From the NCBI GenBank assembly GCA_947481635.1, contig CANKHJ010000010.1, forward strand, positions 1-49,310: 49,310 nucleotides of DNA, in the 5' to 3' direction. The notes below the pieces were generated by a model. The model saw nothing but the letters and a program-made list of their open reading frames with translations, was not told the DNA's origin and ran no database searches. A program made the translations under genes and the position numbers. The DNA comes from Bradyrhizobiaceae bacterium (GTDB taxonomy: Bacteria > Pseudomonadota > Alphaproteobacteria > Rhizobiales > Xanthobacteraceae). Positions 1 through 8,538 of the stretch are shown piece after piece. Within the stretch, counting starts at the first letter, position 1. Each line of letters opens with the position of its first letter.

Positions 1-32
1 CAGAGATTGCTGCCACGCAGGAGAATTGGCCC

Positions 33-401
33 ATGGTCGCGGTTGCGCGGTTCATTTTCAGTTTTTCAGCCCTCGCGGCCTGCCTCGCCGGCTCAGTAAC
101 GGCTTCGGCGGCACCGTTTGACGGGGCCTGGAGCGTCCTGATCGTCACCCAGCAGGGCACCTGCGACACCTATCGGTACGCGGTCCGGATCGAGGACGGA
201 AAGGTGAAACTTGCCGAAGAGGCGCCCGTAAACCTTTCCGGAACGGTCGAAGGCGGCGGGGCGGTCAGGGTCAGTGTGTCGCGCGGCAACCAGCGGGCCG
301 ATGGTACCGGCCGGCTGAGCGGCAGCAATGGTTCGGGCTCATGGAAGGGCTCAGCGCAGAGCAGCGCATGCTCCGGCCGCTGGGAAGCCGAGAAACGCTG
401 A
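33..401 (+). CDS. Small secreted protein of unknown function
   Basis: This is a 122-residue protein that I do not recognise. Residues 1-26 look like a Sec signal peptide: a short basic start, a hydrophobic stretch around FSFSALAACLAG, and an ASA-A cleavage site. The mature part is about 96 residues. It begins with FDGAWSVLIV and continues with alternating hydrophobic and polar stretches typical of a small beta-rich periplasmic or secreted domain. Two cysteines in the mature chain could form a disulfide. A GGAG ribosome-binding site lies about 10 bases before the ATG. The next gene, infC, is on the other strand, so the gene stands alone here. Function is not predicted. Confidence 0.7.
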   Translation: MVAVARFIFSFSALAACLAGSVTASAAPFDGAWSVLIVTQQGTCDTYRYAVRIEDGKVKLAEEAPVNLSGTVEGGGAVRVSVSRGNQRADGTGRLSGSNGSGSWKGSAQSSACSGRWEAEKR

Positions 402-452
402 AATAGCATAGAGTTAGAAAGGCAGAACGAGTTCGCTGCTGCCCTAGTGCTG

Positions 453-533
453 CCATCGCCGGGCTTGACCCGGCGATCATCAGAAATGATTCTTTCGAAG
501 AAGATGGATGGCCGGGTCAAGCCCGGCCATGAC
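453..533. repeat. Paired GC-rich palindromes
   Basis: Two hairpins lie side by side in the gap between the secreted protein and the 3' end of infC. One is at about 455-477 and has the core CGCCGGG/CCCGGCG. The other is at 508-530, with the 9-base arm ATGGCCGGG and a 5-base loop. The arms of the two hairpins resemble each other, so the pair is itself roughly an inverted repeat. The architecture matches other composite palindromes in this window (near 21.1, 30.6 and 45.7 kb). It probably also acts as a two-way transcription terminator for the convergent genes. Confidence 0.7.
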
Positions 534-542
534 ACCGAGTGC

Positions 543-1082
543 TTAGCGCGGCGACAGCACCATCACCATCTGGCGGCCTTCGAAGCGCGCGTCGGACTCG
601 ACCTTGGCGACGGCATCAATGTCCTTCTTGACCCGGTTGAGCAGGTCGATGCCGAGTTCCTGATGCGCCATTTCGCGGCCGCGGAAGCGCAGGGTGACCT
701 TCACCTTGTCGCCTTCCTCGAAGAAGCGCTGCATGGCGCGCATCTTCACATCGTAATCGTGGTCGTCGATCATCGGACGGAGCTTGATCTCCTTCACCTC
801 GACGACGTGTTGTTTCTTGCGCGCCTCGTTCGCCTTCTTCTGCGCCTGGTACTTGTATTTGCCGTAATCCAGGAGCTTGGCGACGGGGGGAACGGAATTG
901 GGGGCGATCTCGACGAGGTCGAGGCCTGCTTCGACTGCCATCGCCAGGGCAGCCTGAATGTCAGTCGGGCCGTGATTATGCCCGTCCTTGTCGATCAGCT
1001 GAACCTCACGGACGCGGATCTCATCGTTGATACGCGGGCCGTCCTTCTGGACCGGCTGCGGTGCTCTCATCGGGCGACGAAT
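543..1082 (-). CDS. infC: Translation initiation factor IF-3
   Basis: IF-3 binds the 30S subunit, prevents early 50S joining, and checks the start codon and initiator tRNA. The 179-residue product has the usual two-domain layout. The N-domain begins with [11 protein letters not shown] and includes [10 protein letters not shown] and [14 protein letters not shown] charged linker is followed by a C-domain with [20 protein letters not shown] and a VMVLSPR end. I place the start at an ATT codon at 1082-1080 because an AGGAG Shine-Dalgarno sits 9 bases upstream and the length then fits the family. The nearest ATG, at 1070, would remove four residues and is too far from that site. AUU initiation is well known for infC and lets IF-3 repress its own translation. 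Confidence 0.93.
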   Translation of the reverse strand: MRRPMRAPQPVQKDGPRINDEIRVREVQLIDKDGHNHGPTDIQAALAMAVEAGLDLVEIAPNSVPPVAKLLDYGKYKYQAQKKANEARKKQHVVEVKEIKLRPMIDDHDYDVKMRAMQRFFEEGDKVKVTLRFRGREMAHQELGIDLLNRVKKDIDAVAKVESDARFEGRQMVMVLSPR

Positions 1083-1091
1083 GGGTATGCT

Positions 1092-1096
1092 CTCCT
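1092..1096 (-). promoter_or_regulatory. infC ribosome-binding site that selects the ATT start
   Basis: On the minus strand an AGGAG motif lies 9 bases before the ATT codon at 1082. No ATG or GTG codon is as well placed, so this site decides the infC start. The combination of a strong Shine-Dalgarno and a discriminated AUU codon is the known basis of IF-3 autoregulation. Confidence 0.75.
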
Positions 1097-1295
1097 CTAG
1101 CTGTTGCAAGATGCCGGATTGCCGGGCGGCGCCGCGGACAGGCCGACACGGCGGAAAGATCGTGACAATCCACCCATAAGTCAATTGCGGCGGGCCTTGG
1201 TTCCCGCTTTCCGCCTCGAAAAGTTCACCAAGTGTTGCCGGGCGACCATGTTTCGGTCGCCCGATCCGATCCGACCAGCGCCAGCCTCAGGATCG

Positions 1296-2504
1296 CTAGC
1301 GGTCGCGCGACAGCAGCGACGTGTAAACCGAGCGGGTGGCGCGGGCGACGCTCTGGGGCGAAAACATATACTCGGCGAATTGCCGCGCTCGCGCGCTGAG
1401 CGCCTGATACGAGGTGTAATCCAGCGCAAGCGGGAACGACAGCGCATGTGTGAGCTCGCCGACATCGTTCGGCTTCACCACCCAGCCGGTGCGCAGGTCC
1501 GCCGAAATGCGCGGTGGCACCACGACATTCTCCGGCAGCGTTCCGACCGCCGAGGTGACCACCGGTTTGCCCATCGCCTGCGCCTCGGCGACAAGGCGGC
1601 CTAGGATCGGGGGCTCAATCGCTGGAACCGCGACGACGTCCGCGGCGGCCATCGCGGCCGGCATGTCCGGGCAATGTCCGGTCATGCGGATGAGGGTCTC
1701 GACGCCGAGGTCCGCGGCGCGTTGGCGGATCGAGCGTGCGTAAGACGCTTGGCTGCGGTCTTCGCCGGCGATCACGAAAGTCGCGCCGCGCAATCCGCCC
1801 TGGGTCAGCCGCCGCGCCACGTCGGGGATCAGATGCTGGCCGTTCCACGGCGCAACCCGCCCCGGCACCAGCACGATGCGTTCGCCCGGGCCGACCCGCC
1901 ATGCGTCGCGCACCGCCGTGATGCGTTCGCGCGTCATCGCCGCGGGATTGAACAGCGCGGTGTCGACGCTGCGTGGGATCACGGTCATGCGGTCCGGCTC
2001 GATGCGATAGCGCTGGATCATCATGCCGGCGGCGTAGATCGATGGCGCGATCACGCGATCGCCCTTGGCCAGTCCGCTCTGATAGAAGCCGCGCAGCCCG
2101 CGCTTCAGCGCGGGCGCATCGGGGATCGACGTTACCAGCCACGCCGCCATCTGCGCGGTCGCGGCCCGCGCGCTCCAGGCCGCACCGGGAGCATAGGCAT
2201 GCACGATGTCGACGCGCTCGGACGCGATCATGTGCTCGATGATGCGGCGGTTCTGGTGCAGCCGCCAGGGATTGAAGCTCTCGCTGACCAGTTGCACCTA
2301 CTCGCCGCCATAGGCCTGGAATTCACGCAGCAGCGGCCCGGGTTCTGAGGCAATGATGGCGCGTGCGCCCGCCTCGATCAGCACATAGGCGATGTTGACC
2401 GCGGCGCGCGCGGTCTCTTCGCGCAGCGACGGCACGATCTGCAATATCGTCGCATGGGTCAGGCTATGCGGCGGCATGTGCGGGTCGGCGTAGTCGATGC
2501 TCAC
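1296..2504 (-). pseudogene. Family-4 glycosyltransferase interrupted by an in-frame TAG
   Basis: One reading frame encodes a GT-B fold glycosyltransferase (GT4 type) of about 400 residues. The N-terminal Rossmann half begins with ATILQIVPSLREETARAAVN. The C-terminal half includes VLVPGRVAPWNGQHLI, the acidic EPPILGRLVAEA motif that matches the GT4 EX7E site, and GKPVVTSAVGTLPENV. A TAG codon at 2300-2298 breaks the frame after YGGE. The reading resumes at once with VQLVSESFNPWRLHQN in the same frame. Homologous proteins usually have a tryptophan or phenylalanine next in this GGE motif, so a single TGG-to-TAG change is the simplest explanation. It is either a recent pseudogene or a base-call error. 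A GTG directly after the TAG could in principle start a truncated product lacking the first beta-alpha unit. Confidence 0.8.
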
Positions 2505-2563
2505 GAGAGGTCGATGCTCAGGGGTGCTGGACGTGTCAGGATGCTGGCCTATAGACGGAGAGT

Positions 2564-2619
2564 TGTCTGAGTTGAGCTAGTCCGAGTGGCTTATGTCTGA
2601 GTGGGCTTCATGTCTGAGT
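2564..2619 (+). repeat. Triple TGTCTGAGT short repeat at a start region
   Basis: The nonamer TGTCTGAGT occurs at 2564-2572, 2594-2602 and 2611-2619. The last two copies are preceded by A, which gives two ATGTCTGAGT strings 17 bases apart and therefore in different frames. Only the second ATG (2610) opens the hydrolase frame. This looks like a small tandem duplication over the translation start. Confidence 0.6.
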
Positions 2620-3383
2620 CTTGCCTGAAATTCCTGGACGTGGGAACCGGCGCGACGGCGCGGCGGCTCGCCCTGCGGGTGCGCGAGGGTACCGGCCCGG
2701 GCCTGGTCTGGCTCGGCGGCTTCAAGTCCGACATGGGCGGCACCAAAGCCCAGGCGCTGGATTCATGGGCTGCGGACAGCGGCCGCGCCTATGTCCGCTT
2801 CGATTATTCCGGTCACGGGGGATCCGGCGGGGATTTTCGCGACGGCACGATCGGTCAATGGCTGGAGGACAGCCTGGCGGTGTTTGCGCATGCGGCGCGA
2901 GGCCCACAGATCCTGGTCGGCTCGTCGATGGGCGGTTGGCTGGCGCTGCTGCTGGCGCGCGAGTGGAGCAAGCGGGGGTCCGATACCGCCTCGATTGCAG
3001 GCATGGTTCTGATCGCTCCGGCTGTCGATTTCACCGAGGAGCTGATGTGGAAGCGCTTCCCCAAACCGGTGAAGCAGGAACTCGAACGCAGTGGCGAATG
3101 GCTGCGACCGTCGGTTTATGGCGACGCGCCGTATCCGATCACCCGCACGCTGATCGAAGAGGGACGCAAGCATCTGCTGCTCGGCGGGCTCATTGAGCCG
3201 GGATGCCCGGTGCGCATTCTCCAAGGCGTGAAGGACGAGGACGTGCCGTGGGGCCATGCGGTCGAACTGGTCTCGCGCATCGCGCGCGAGGACGTGGTGC
3301 TGAGCCTGATCAAGGACGGCGACCACCGTCTCTCGCGCCCCGAGGATATCGAGCGTCTGCTGGCCGCGGTGGCGGAGTTTTAG
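2610..3383 (+). CDS. Alpha/beta hydrolase
   Basis: This is a 257-residue serine hydrolase of the alpha/beta fold, similar in layout to the ABHD10/Frsa-like esterases found in many alphaproteobacteria. Visible elements are a GLVWLGGFKSDMGG oxyanion-hole segment near residues 35-48, the nucleophile elbow GSSMGGW near 106-112, an aspartate in the VKDEDVP region and a histidine in the late DGDHRLS motif. Together these complete a Ser-Asp-His triad. The start could be GTG at 2601 or ATG at 2610; I prefer ATG. There is no signal peptide, so it is cytoplasmic. The stop codon directly abuts the stop of the convergent next gene. The substrate is unknown. Confidence 0.85.
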   Translation: MSESCLKFLDVGTGATARRLALRVREGTGPGLVWLGGFKSDMGGTKAQALDSWAADSGRAYVRFDYSGHGGSGGDFRDGTIGQWLEDSLAVFAHAARGPQILVGSSMGGWLALLLAREWSKRGSDTASIAGMVLIAPAVDFTEELMWKRFPKPVKQELERSGEWLRPSVYGDAPYPITRTLIEEGRKHLLLGGLIEPGCPVRILQGVKDEDVPWGHAVELVSRIAREDVVLSLIKDGDHRLSRPEDIERLLAAVAEF

Positions 3384-4190
3384 TTACGCTTGGCGCAGGA
3401 ACGCGCTGACGATCTCGAAGCTGCGTTTCGGGTGATCGAATTGCGGCCAGTGCTGGCAGTCCGGAAACATGTGCAGTTCCGAGCCGGGGAAGGCGCGTTG
3501 CAACAGCAGCGCGCGGTCGGGCGAATCATCCGCACCCCACAGCAGCAGCGCCTTGTTCTTCAGCGTCTTAAGCTCCGGATGCAGCGGCTTCGGACGGCCG
3601 AGCGCGAGCCGGCCCTTCAATGCTTCCGCATTCTTGCCGGACGAGTTCTCGACGAATACCCGCACCAGTTCGTCGGTGATCGCGGCTTTGTTGGCATTCG
3701 CGCGCTCCAGCAGCACGCGCGCCTTCTGCGGCGTCGGCGTGTAGCTAGGCACCAGTTCGCCGACCGAGCCGGTTTGCACCACCCACACGGGGGCCGCGTC
3801 GGTCATCGGCGGCAGCACGGTCGACGGCATCAGGATCAGTTTGTCGAGGCGCGGGTCCTTCAACGCCATGGCGCAGCCCATGTAGCTGCCCATCGATGAG
3901 CCCCACACCGAATAGCGATCGAATTTGAAATGATCGGCAAAGGCGAGTAGGTGCGCGACGCGGGTATCGAGCGAATAATCCGGCGGATTATCGGTCTGTC
4001 CGAAGCCGGCCACGTCCGGTGCATAGACGCGGAAGCCGGCCTTGCCAAAATTCTCGACGTGATCACCCCATTCGACCTCGACGCACGAGCCCGGCAATTG
4101 GCCGTGCAGCATGAACAGGATCGGCCCGGTGTCGCCGGCCTGCCAGTAGTAAGTGCGCAGGCCGCCGACGGTGACGAAATCTTTTTTCAT
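3384..4190 (-). CDS. Alpha/beta hydrolase (MhpC/epoxide hydrolase-like)
   Basis: This 268-residue alpha/beta hydrolase has the HGxP-like oxyanion segment FMLHGQLPGS, the PDVAGFGQTDNP strand-turn typical of the MhpC/haloalkane dehalogenase class, and the nucleophile elbow WGSSMGSYMG. It ends with the acid-containing LLLWGADDSPDRALL segment and the late histidine motif FPDCQHWPQFDHP. The start is ATG at 4190; a TTG two codons upstream is less likely. The TctC-type gene upstream ends 7 bases before this start, so the two are co-transcribed. That context suggests hydrolysis of an imported aromatic or carboxylic ester, or of a ring-cleavage product. This is inference only. Confidence 0.85.
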   Translation of the reverse strand: MKKDFVTVGGLRTYYWQAGDTGPILFMLHGQLPGSCVEVEWGDHVENFGKAGFRVYAPDVAGFGQTDNPPDYSLDTRVAHLLAFADHFKFDRYSVWGSSMGSYMGCAMALKDPRLDKLILMPSTVLPPMTDAAPVWVVQTGSVGELVPSYTPTPQKARVLLERANANKAAITDELVRVFVENSSGKNAEALKGRLALGRPKPLHPELKTLKNKALLLWGADDSPDRALLLQRAFPGSELHMFPDCQHWPQFDHPKRSFEIVSAFLRQA

Positions 4191-4197
4191 CCGCAAT

Positions 4198-5166
4198 TCA
4201 CTCCGCCTGCAGCCCGATGCGAGCCATGATGTCGCGCGTCAGCGCACGGTCGCTTTCGATGGTCTTGGCGAACTCGGCCGGGGTGGACGGGTTCACCACG
4301 AAATAATCGCGCTCAAGCGCGGCTTTAACGCCAGGGTCCTTCATCGCGATGACGAGTGCGTCATGCAGGCGCGTGACCACGGCCGGTGGCAGTCCTGCGG
4401 GGCCGAGAATGCCGAAGAAGATCGGTGTGCGGCGATAGGTCGGCACAGCGTCGGTGATCGGCGGCAGATCGGGCAGCAGCGGGCTGCGCACCGGATCGGC
4501 GACCGCGAGCATCTTCATCTTGCCGCCCTCGACCAGCGACTTGATCGAATTATAGCCGAGGAACGAGACATCGATGCGGCCGGCCAACTGCTCGGTGACG
4601 AGCGGCGCGGCGCCATTGAAAGGGACATGCAGCATGTCGATGCCGGCGTGAAGCTTCATCAATTCGCCGTTGAAATGCAGCACGGTGCCGCGGCCGGAGC
4701 TTCCATAGGTGAGCTTGCCGGGATTGGCCTTGGCATAGGCGACCAGTTCGCCGACATCCTTGAACGGATAGGACGGACCGATGATGACGCCTTCGACCGG
4801 CGACATCAGCTTGCTGATCGGCGTGAAGTCCTTCAGCGGATCGTAGCGCGTGGTCTTGTTCAGCAACGGCCCATGCACGAGCTGAGCCGACGTCGCGAAC
4901 AAAAGCGTATAGCCATCGGGGTCCGAGCGGGCGACCGCATCGGCGCCGAGCGCGCCGGCCGCACCCGGGCGATTCTCCACGATCACCGGCTGTCCCAGCA
5001 ACTCGCTCAATTTGGGCGTGAAGATCCGCGCGGTGACGTCCATGCCGCCGACCTGGACCGGCGCAATCAGGCGAATGGGTTTGGTCGGATAGGTCTGCGC
5101 GGTCGCAGGACCGCTCGACAATGCAACCATGAGCGCCAACGGCGCGGCCGCGAATAACCGGACCAT
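4198..5166 (-). CDS. TctC/Bug-type tripartite tricarboxylate transporter binding protein
   Basis: This is a periplasmic solute-binding protein of the Bug (TctC) family, 322 residues long. The signal peptide is at residues 1-24 (ATAQ-TYPTKPIRL). The family hallmarks follow: YPTKPIRLIAPV, VENRPGAAGALGADAVARSDPDGYTLLF, the PLKDFTPI motif and LPDLPPITD. The ATG at 5166 is chosen because GGGAGGA lies 7 bases before it and a clean signal peptide follows. An open frame extends further upstream but has no signal-like sequence. No TctA or TctB membrane partners are nearby, as is common for Bug proteins. It shares a transcript with the downstream hydrolase and diverges from the Rieske oxygenase gene. 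Confidence 0.9.
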   Translation of the reverse strand: MVRLFAAAPLALMVALSSGPATAQTYPTKPIRLIAPVQVGGMDVTARIFTPKLSELLGQPVIVENRPGAAGALGADAVARSDPDGYTLLFATSAQLVHGPLLNKTTRYDPLKDFTPISKLMSPVEGVIIGPSYPFKDVGELVAYAKANPGKLTYGSSGRGTVLHFNGELMKLHAGIDMLHVPFNGAAPLVTEQLAGRIDVSFLGYNSIKSLVEGGKMKMLAVADPVRSPLLPDLPPITDAVPTYRRTPIFFGILGPAGLPPAVVTRLHDALVIAMKDPGVKAALERDYFVVNPSTPAEFAKTIESDRALTRDIMARIGLQAE

Positions 5167-5338
5167 AAGCACGTCCTCCCGCAATATTCTTCTTCTCCAC
5201 TCTGCTTTTGGCCCTGGGGGCGTCCGAGCCCTCGACCAGCCTGTCAAGGGAATCGACTCCGGGATTTGCAGATGGAAGCCATGCCGCGCGCAGGCGCGCT
5301 CGGTCAGGAAGATTGCATCCATTCTTATGAGCGGACAA

Positions 5339-5344
5339 TATAAT
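5339..5344 (+). promoter_or_regulatory. Possible -10 box upstream of the Rieske oxygenase gene
   Basis: An exact TATAAT lies 92 bases before the Rieske gene start, in an A/T-rich patch unusual for this sequence. The best upstream match to a -35 box (TTGCAT, 5313-5318) is spaced too far (20 bases), so an activator may be needed. An imperfect inverted repeat (GCATCCAT / ATGGATTGC) flanks the TATAAT and could be an operator shared with the divergent operon. Confidence 0.4.
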
Positions 5345-5435
5345 TTATGGATTGCACCGGCTGACGTCGCATGCGCGATTGGAATGGCTGGGCCTGTCGG
5401 CGATCGCGACGCGAAGCCGTGCGAGGGAGTGAAGC

Positions 5436-6710
5436 ATGACCATCACCGAAGCGGCAGCGAACGGCGCGGCGGGACGCGGGATCGGCGACAATCAACAGCC
5501 GAAGCTGACCTACGCCGACATTCTGCGTGTCGGCCCGGGCACCGTCGCCGGACAATATCTGCGGACGTTCTGGCATCCGGTTCTCGCGGGCGGCGATATC
5601 GCGGTCGGTCATGTGAAGCCGATCCGCATCCTCGGCGAGGATCTGACGCTGTATCGCGGTGAAACCGGCGTGGCGCATGTCGTGGCCGGCCGCTGCGCGC
5701 ATCGCGGCGTCATGCTGGCGCTCGGCCTGGTGCAAGGTGACAACATCGAGTGCCCGTATCACGGATGGAAATACGATGCGGCGGGTCAGTGCATCGACCA
5801 GCCGTCCGAGCCGCGCCCATTCTGTGATCGCGTCAAGATCAAAGCCTATCCGACGCAGGAATATCTCGGACTGGTCTTCGTCTATCTCGGAGAAGGCGAG
5901 CCGCCGCCGATGCCGCGCCTCGCCGATTATGAAGACGACCAGCTCTATGTTCGCGAAATCAAATCCGACATCTGGCCGTGCAGTTATTTCGACCTGCTCG
6001 AAAACGCGACCGACATCGCGCATACCTCGCATCTGCACTGGCATTTCGGGACCCAGACGTCGCCCAAGTTCGAATGGGGCGAGGCCGATTGGGGCATGAT
6101 GGGCCGCTTCGAGCGGACCACCAAGAAATCCGAGGAAGAATCAATCTACGACCGGACCTATTTCCACATGCCGACCGGGGCCGAGTTCGCCTTGGTTCAG
6201 CGCGTCGGCTTCGCCGGTTACTACACCCGTGCCTGGCGTATTCCGCGCGACGACAATTCGGCGATCCGGTTCAATCTGGTGGTGAAGCCGCGCTACGAAG
6301 CCGAAGCGCTCGAAGCCAAGGCCAAGGAAGGCAAAGCCGGACCGCGCGCACTGGCCGATACGCAGCGCGCGGTGCAGTCTGCGGCCGACGTGGCGCTCGG
6401 CATGATCGCCGGCAAGGAGGACATGCGCGACCTCAAGGACCGGTCGGAAACGATGAACCACTTCTATCTGACGAACATCCAGGATTGCGCCGTGCTGGCG
6501 AGCCTCGGCCCGCCGGAAACCCGTAACTTCACCGAGCAACTGGGTGGCACCGATGTCAGCATCGCGCTGCTGCGCCGCATGTGGCTGCGCGAGCTGCAGG
6601 CGTTTTCCGAAGGACGTCCGATGAAGCAGTGGCGTCGCCCGGATTTTCTCTGGGACGACATCACGGCGCTGCATCGCAAGGGGGCGGCTGAACACAAGGC
6701 CGCGCAATAG
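5436..6710 (+). CDS. Rieske non-heme iron ring-hydroxylating oxygenase, catalytic subunit
   Basis: This 424-residue Rieske oxygenase resembles the phthalate 4,5-dioxygenase/vanillate demethylase group. The Rieske [2Fe-2S] centre is Cys87-x-His89 and Cys106-x2-His109 (CAHRG and CPYHGW). The mononuclear iron site is the motif DIAHTSHLH, with Asp193 as the bridging residue and His196 and His201 as ligands. The enzyme needs a separate reductase, and none is encoded nearby. A GAGG ribosome-binding site precedes the ATG. It is divergent from the TctC/hydrolase pair and its stop lies 2 bases from the convergent queG stop. The neighbours suggest uptake and breakdown of an aromatic acid. The substrate cannot be read from the sequence. 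Confidence 0.9.
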   Translation: MTITEAAANGAAGRGIGDNQQPKLTYADILRVGPGTVAGQYLRTFWHPVLAGGDIAVGHVKPIRILGEDLTLYRGETGVAHVVAGRCAHRGVMLALGLVQGDNIECPYHGWKYDAAGQCIDQPSEPRPFCDRVKIKAYPTQEYLGLVFVYLGEGEPPPMPRLADYEDDQLYVREIKSDIWPCSYFDLLENATDIAHTSHLHWHFGTQTSPKFEWGEADWGMMGRFERTTKKSEEESIYDRTYFHMPTGAEFALVQRVGFAGYYTRAWRIPRDDNSAIRFNLVVKPRYEAEALEAKAKEGKAGPRALADTQRAVQSAADVALGMIAGKEDMRDLKDRSETMNHFYLTNIQDCAVLASLGPPETRNFTEQLGGTDVSIALLRRMWLRELQAFSEGRPMKQWRRPDFLWDDITALHRKGAAEHKAAQ

Positions 6711-6712
6711 CA

Positions 6713-7849
6713 CTAACCGGCAGCATCCATCGCGACGCGCCATTCGGCGGTAACGCCGCTATCGGTTTCATCGCGTTGACGATGCTGCGCCAGCGCAGCG
6801 AACTCCGCGCGTGGCAGCAGCCGATGCAGCGCCCACACCGCCGCGCCGCGCACCAGCGGCGATGCATCGTCGAGCAATCGCTCGGCATCCGGCGCCAGCG
6901 TCGCATCGCCTGAGTTTCCGACCGCGATGAGCGCGTTGCGGATGAAGCGGTCGCGGCCGGTGCGCTTCACCGCGGTCTTGGCGAATAATGCGCGAAAGCC
7001 GGCATCGTCGAGCCGCACGAGATCGGCAAGCCGTGGCGCGTCGAGCGCCGCGCGCGCCGCAAGTTTTGCCTCGCGGCCAAGTTGGGCGAACTTGTTCCAC
7101 GGGCACGCCGCGAGACAATCGTCGCAGCCATAGATGCGGTTGCCGATCGCCGCGCGGAATTCGTGCGGGATCGGCCCCTTATGCTCGATGGTCAGATACG
7201 AAATGCAGCGCCGCGCATCGAGCCGGTAAGGTTCCGGAAATGCCGCGGTCGGGCAGATGTCGAGGCACGCGCTGCATGAGCCGCAATGATCCGGCTCGGG
7301 TGCATCCGGCGGCAGGTCGAGCGTGGTGAAGATCGCGCCGAGGAACAACCATGATCCATAGTCGCGCGACACCAAATTAGTGTGCTTGCCCTGCCAGCCG
7401 AGCCCGGCCGCGGCCGCGAGCGGCTTCTCCATCACTGCCGCGGTATCGACGAACACCTTGATGTCGCCGCCGGCGCGTTCGATCAGCCAGCGCCCGACGC
7501 GCTTGAGCTTCGGCTTGATGATCTCGTGATAATCGTCGCCCTGCGCATAGACCGACACCGCACCACGGTCGCGGCGCGCAAGGATCGCAAGCGGGTCCTG
7601 GTCCGGTCCGTAATTGATCCCGAGCATGATCACCGAGCGCACGTCGGGCCACAGCACGCGCGGGTCGCCGCGCCGCTCGGCGGTGGCGGCCATCCACTCC
7701 ATGTCGCCGTGTGCGCCGTCGGCGAGAAAGCGCGCGAGCCGCTCCTTCGCCGGGGGCGTGGCATCGGGTCGCGTGATGCCGACGGCGTCGAAGCCTTCGG
7801 CGCGCGCTGCGTCGATCAGCGCGGTCTTCAGCGTTGCCGGATCGGTCAG
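6713..7849 (-). CDS. queG: Epoxyqueuosine reductase QueG
   Basis: QueG is a cobalamin and [4Fe-4S] enzyme that reduces epoxyqueuosine to queuosine in tRNA. The 378-residue product shows the N-terminal [16 protein letters not shown] and the MEWM motif, and [11 protein letters not shown]. It has two ferredoxin-type clusters, [16 protein letters not shown] and [14 protein letters not shown], and a C-terminal HEAT-like tail. The start is unclear. A CTG at 7849, overlapping the TGA of the upstream gene, gives the N-terminus expected for the family ([14 protein letters not shown]). There is no ATG, GTG or TTG close by, and the next candidate is a GTG at 7975, 42 codons upstream inside the neighbouring gene. 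It is translationally coupled to the GST-like gene. Confidence 0.9.
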   Translation of the reverse strand: MTDPATLKTALIDAARAEGFDAVGITRPDATPPAKERLARFLADGAHGDMEWMAATAERRGDPRVLWPDVRSVIMLGINYGPDQDPLAILARRDRGAVSVYAQGDDYHEIIKPKLKRVGRWLIERAGGDIKVFVDTAAVMEKPLAAAAGLGWQGKHTNLVSRDYGSWLFLGAIFTTLDLPPDAPEPDHCGSCSACLDICPTAAFPEPYRLDARRCISYLTIEHKGPIPHEFRAAIGNRIYGCDDCLAACPWNKFAQLGREAKLAARAALDAPRLADLVRLDDAGFRALFAKTAVKRTGRDRFIRNALIAVGNSGDATLAPDAERLLDDASPLVRGAAVWALHRLLPRAEFAALAQHRQRDETDSGVTAEWRVAMDAAG

Positions 7850-8538
7850 AAGTCCAGGTCGGCGTAGGTCGGCGACGGCGGAATGCCCCCGACCCGCTCG
7901 GCGAGAATCGGCCGGAAGGACGGGCGTGACTTCACCCGCGCATACCAGTTCTTCGCCATTTCCTCGTCGTTCCACGGCACTTCGCCCAGGTAATCCACCA
8001 CCGACAGATGCGCCGCCGCGGCGAGGTCGGCATAGCTCAGTCGCTCGCCGGCCAGATAGTCGCGCTGGCGCACCAGCCAGTCGATATAGGCGAGATGGTA
8101 GCGGATATTGTGGCGCGCTGCGCGGATCACGTCGGTGTCCGGCGCACCGCCGCCGGCACTGGCCGGCATCAGCCGCCGGTAGAAGCGCTCGGTGGCCAAT
8201 GGTCCTGAGACCTCAGTGAAGAACTTGTCGTTGAACCAGTCGGTCAGCCGCCGCACTTCGACCCGTGCGCCATTCCCCTTGGGCAGCAGCCGATCGTCGC
8301 CGCGCTCTGAACCGAAGGTCTCGTCGAGATATTCGGCGATGATGCGTGCTCCCGGCACAGCCGGCTGGCCCTCGGCGACCAGGACCGGCGTGGTGCCGGC
8401 CGGGTTGATCATCAGGAATTCCTTGCGCCGTTCCCAGACCTGTTCCTCGACCAGCCGGACCTCGATCCCATACTCGCCCAGCGCCAGACGGACGAAGCGC
8501 GAATGCGCGCAAAAAGGATGATGGAACAGCGTCATCAT
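7846..8538 (-). CDS. fzlA: GST-fold protein, possible FtsZ regulator FzlA
   Basis: This 230-residue glutathione S-transferase fold protein has a thioredoxin-like N-domain ([31 protein letters not shown]) and a helical C-domain ([18 protein letters not shown]). Within the alphaproteobacteria this subgroup includes FzlA, which binds and curves FtsZ filaments. The length, the [15 protein letters not shown] segment and the C-terminal tail YADLDF match what I remember of FzlA orthologues, but I could not align them. The start could be either of two adjacent ATGs (8538 or 8535). The stop overlaps the likely queG start. If it is not FzlA, it is a generic GST of unknown substrate. Confidence 0.8.
   Translation of the reverse strand: MMTLFHHPFCAHSRFVRLALGEYGIEVRLVEEQVWERRKEFLMINPAGTTPVLVAEGQPAVPGARIIAEYLDETFGSERGDDRLLPKGNGARVEVRRLTDWFNDKFFTEVSGPLATERFYRRLMPASAGGGAPDTDVIRAARHNIRYHLAYIDWLVRQRDYLAGERLSYADLAAAAHLSVVDYLGEVPWNDEEMAKNWYARVKSRPSFRPILAERVGGIPPSPTYADLDF

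Noticed and set aside
5167-5322. An N-terminal extension of the TctC-type protein
   Set aside because: The extension is Arg/Pro-rich without signal-peptide character, whereas the ATG at 5166 has a strong ribosome-binding site and a clean signal peptide.
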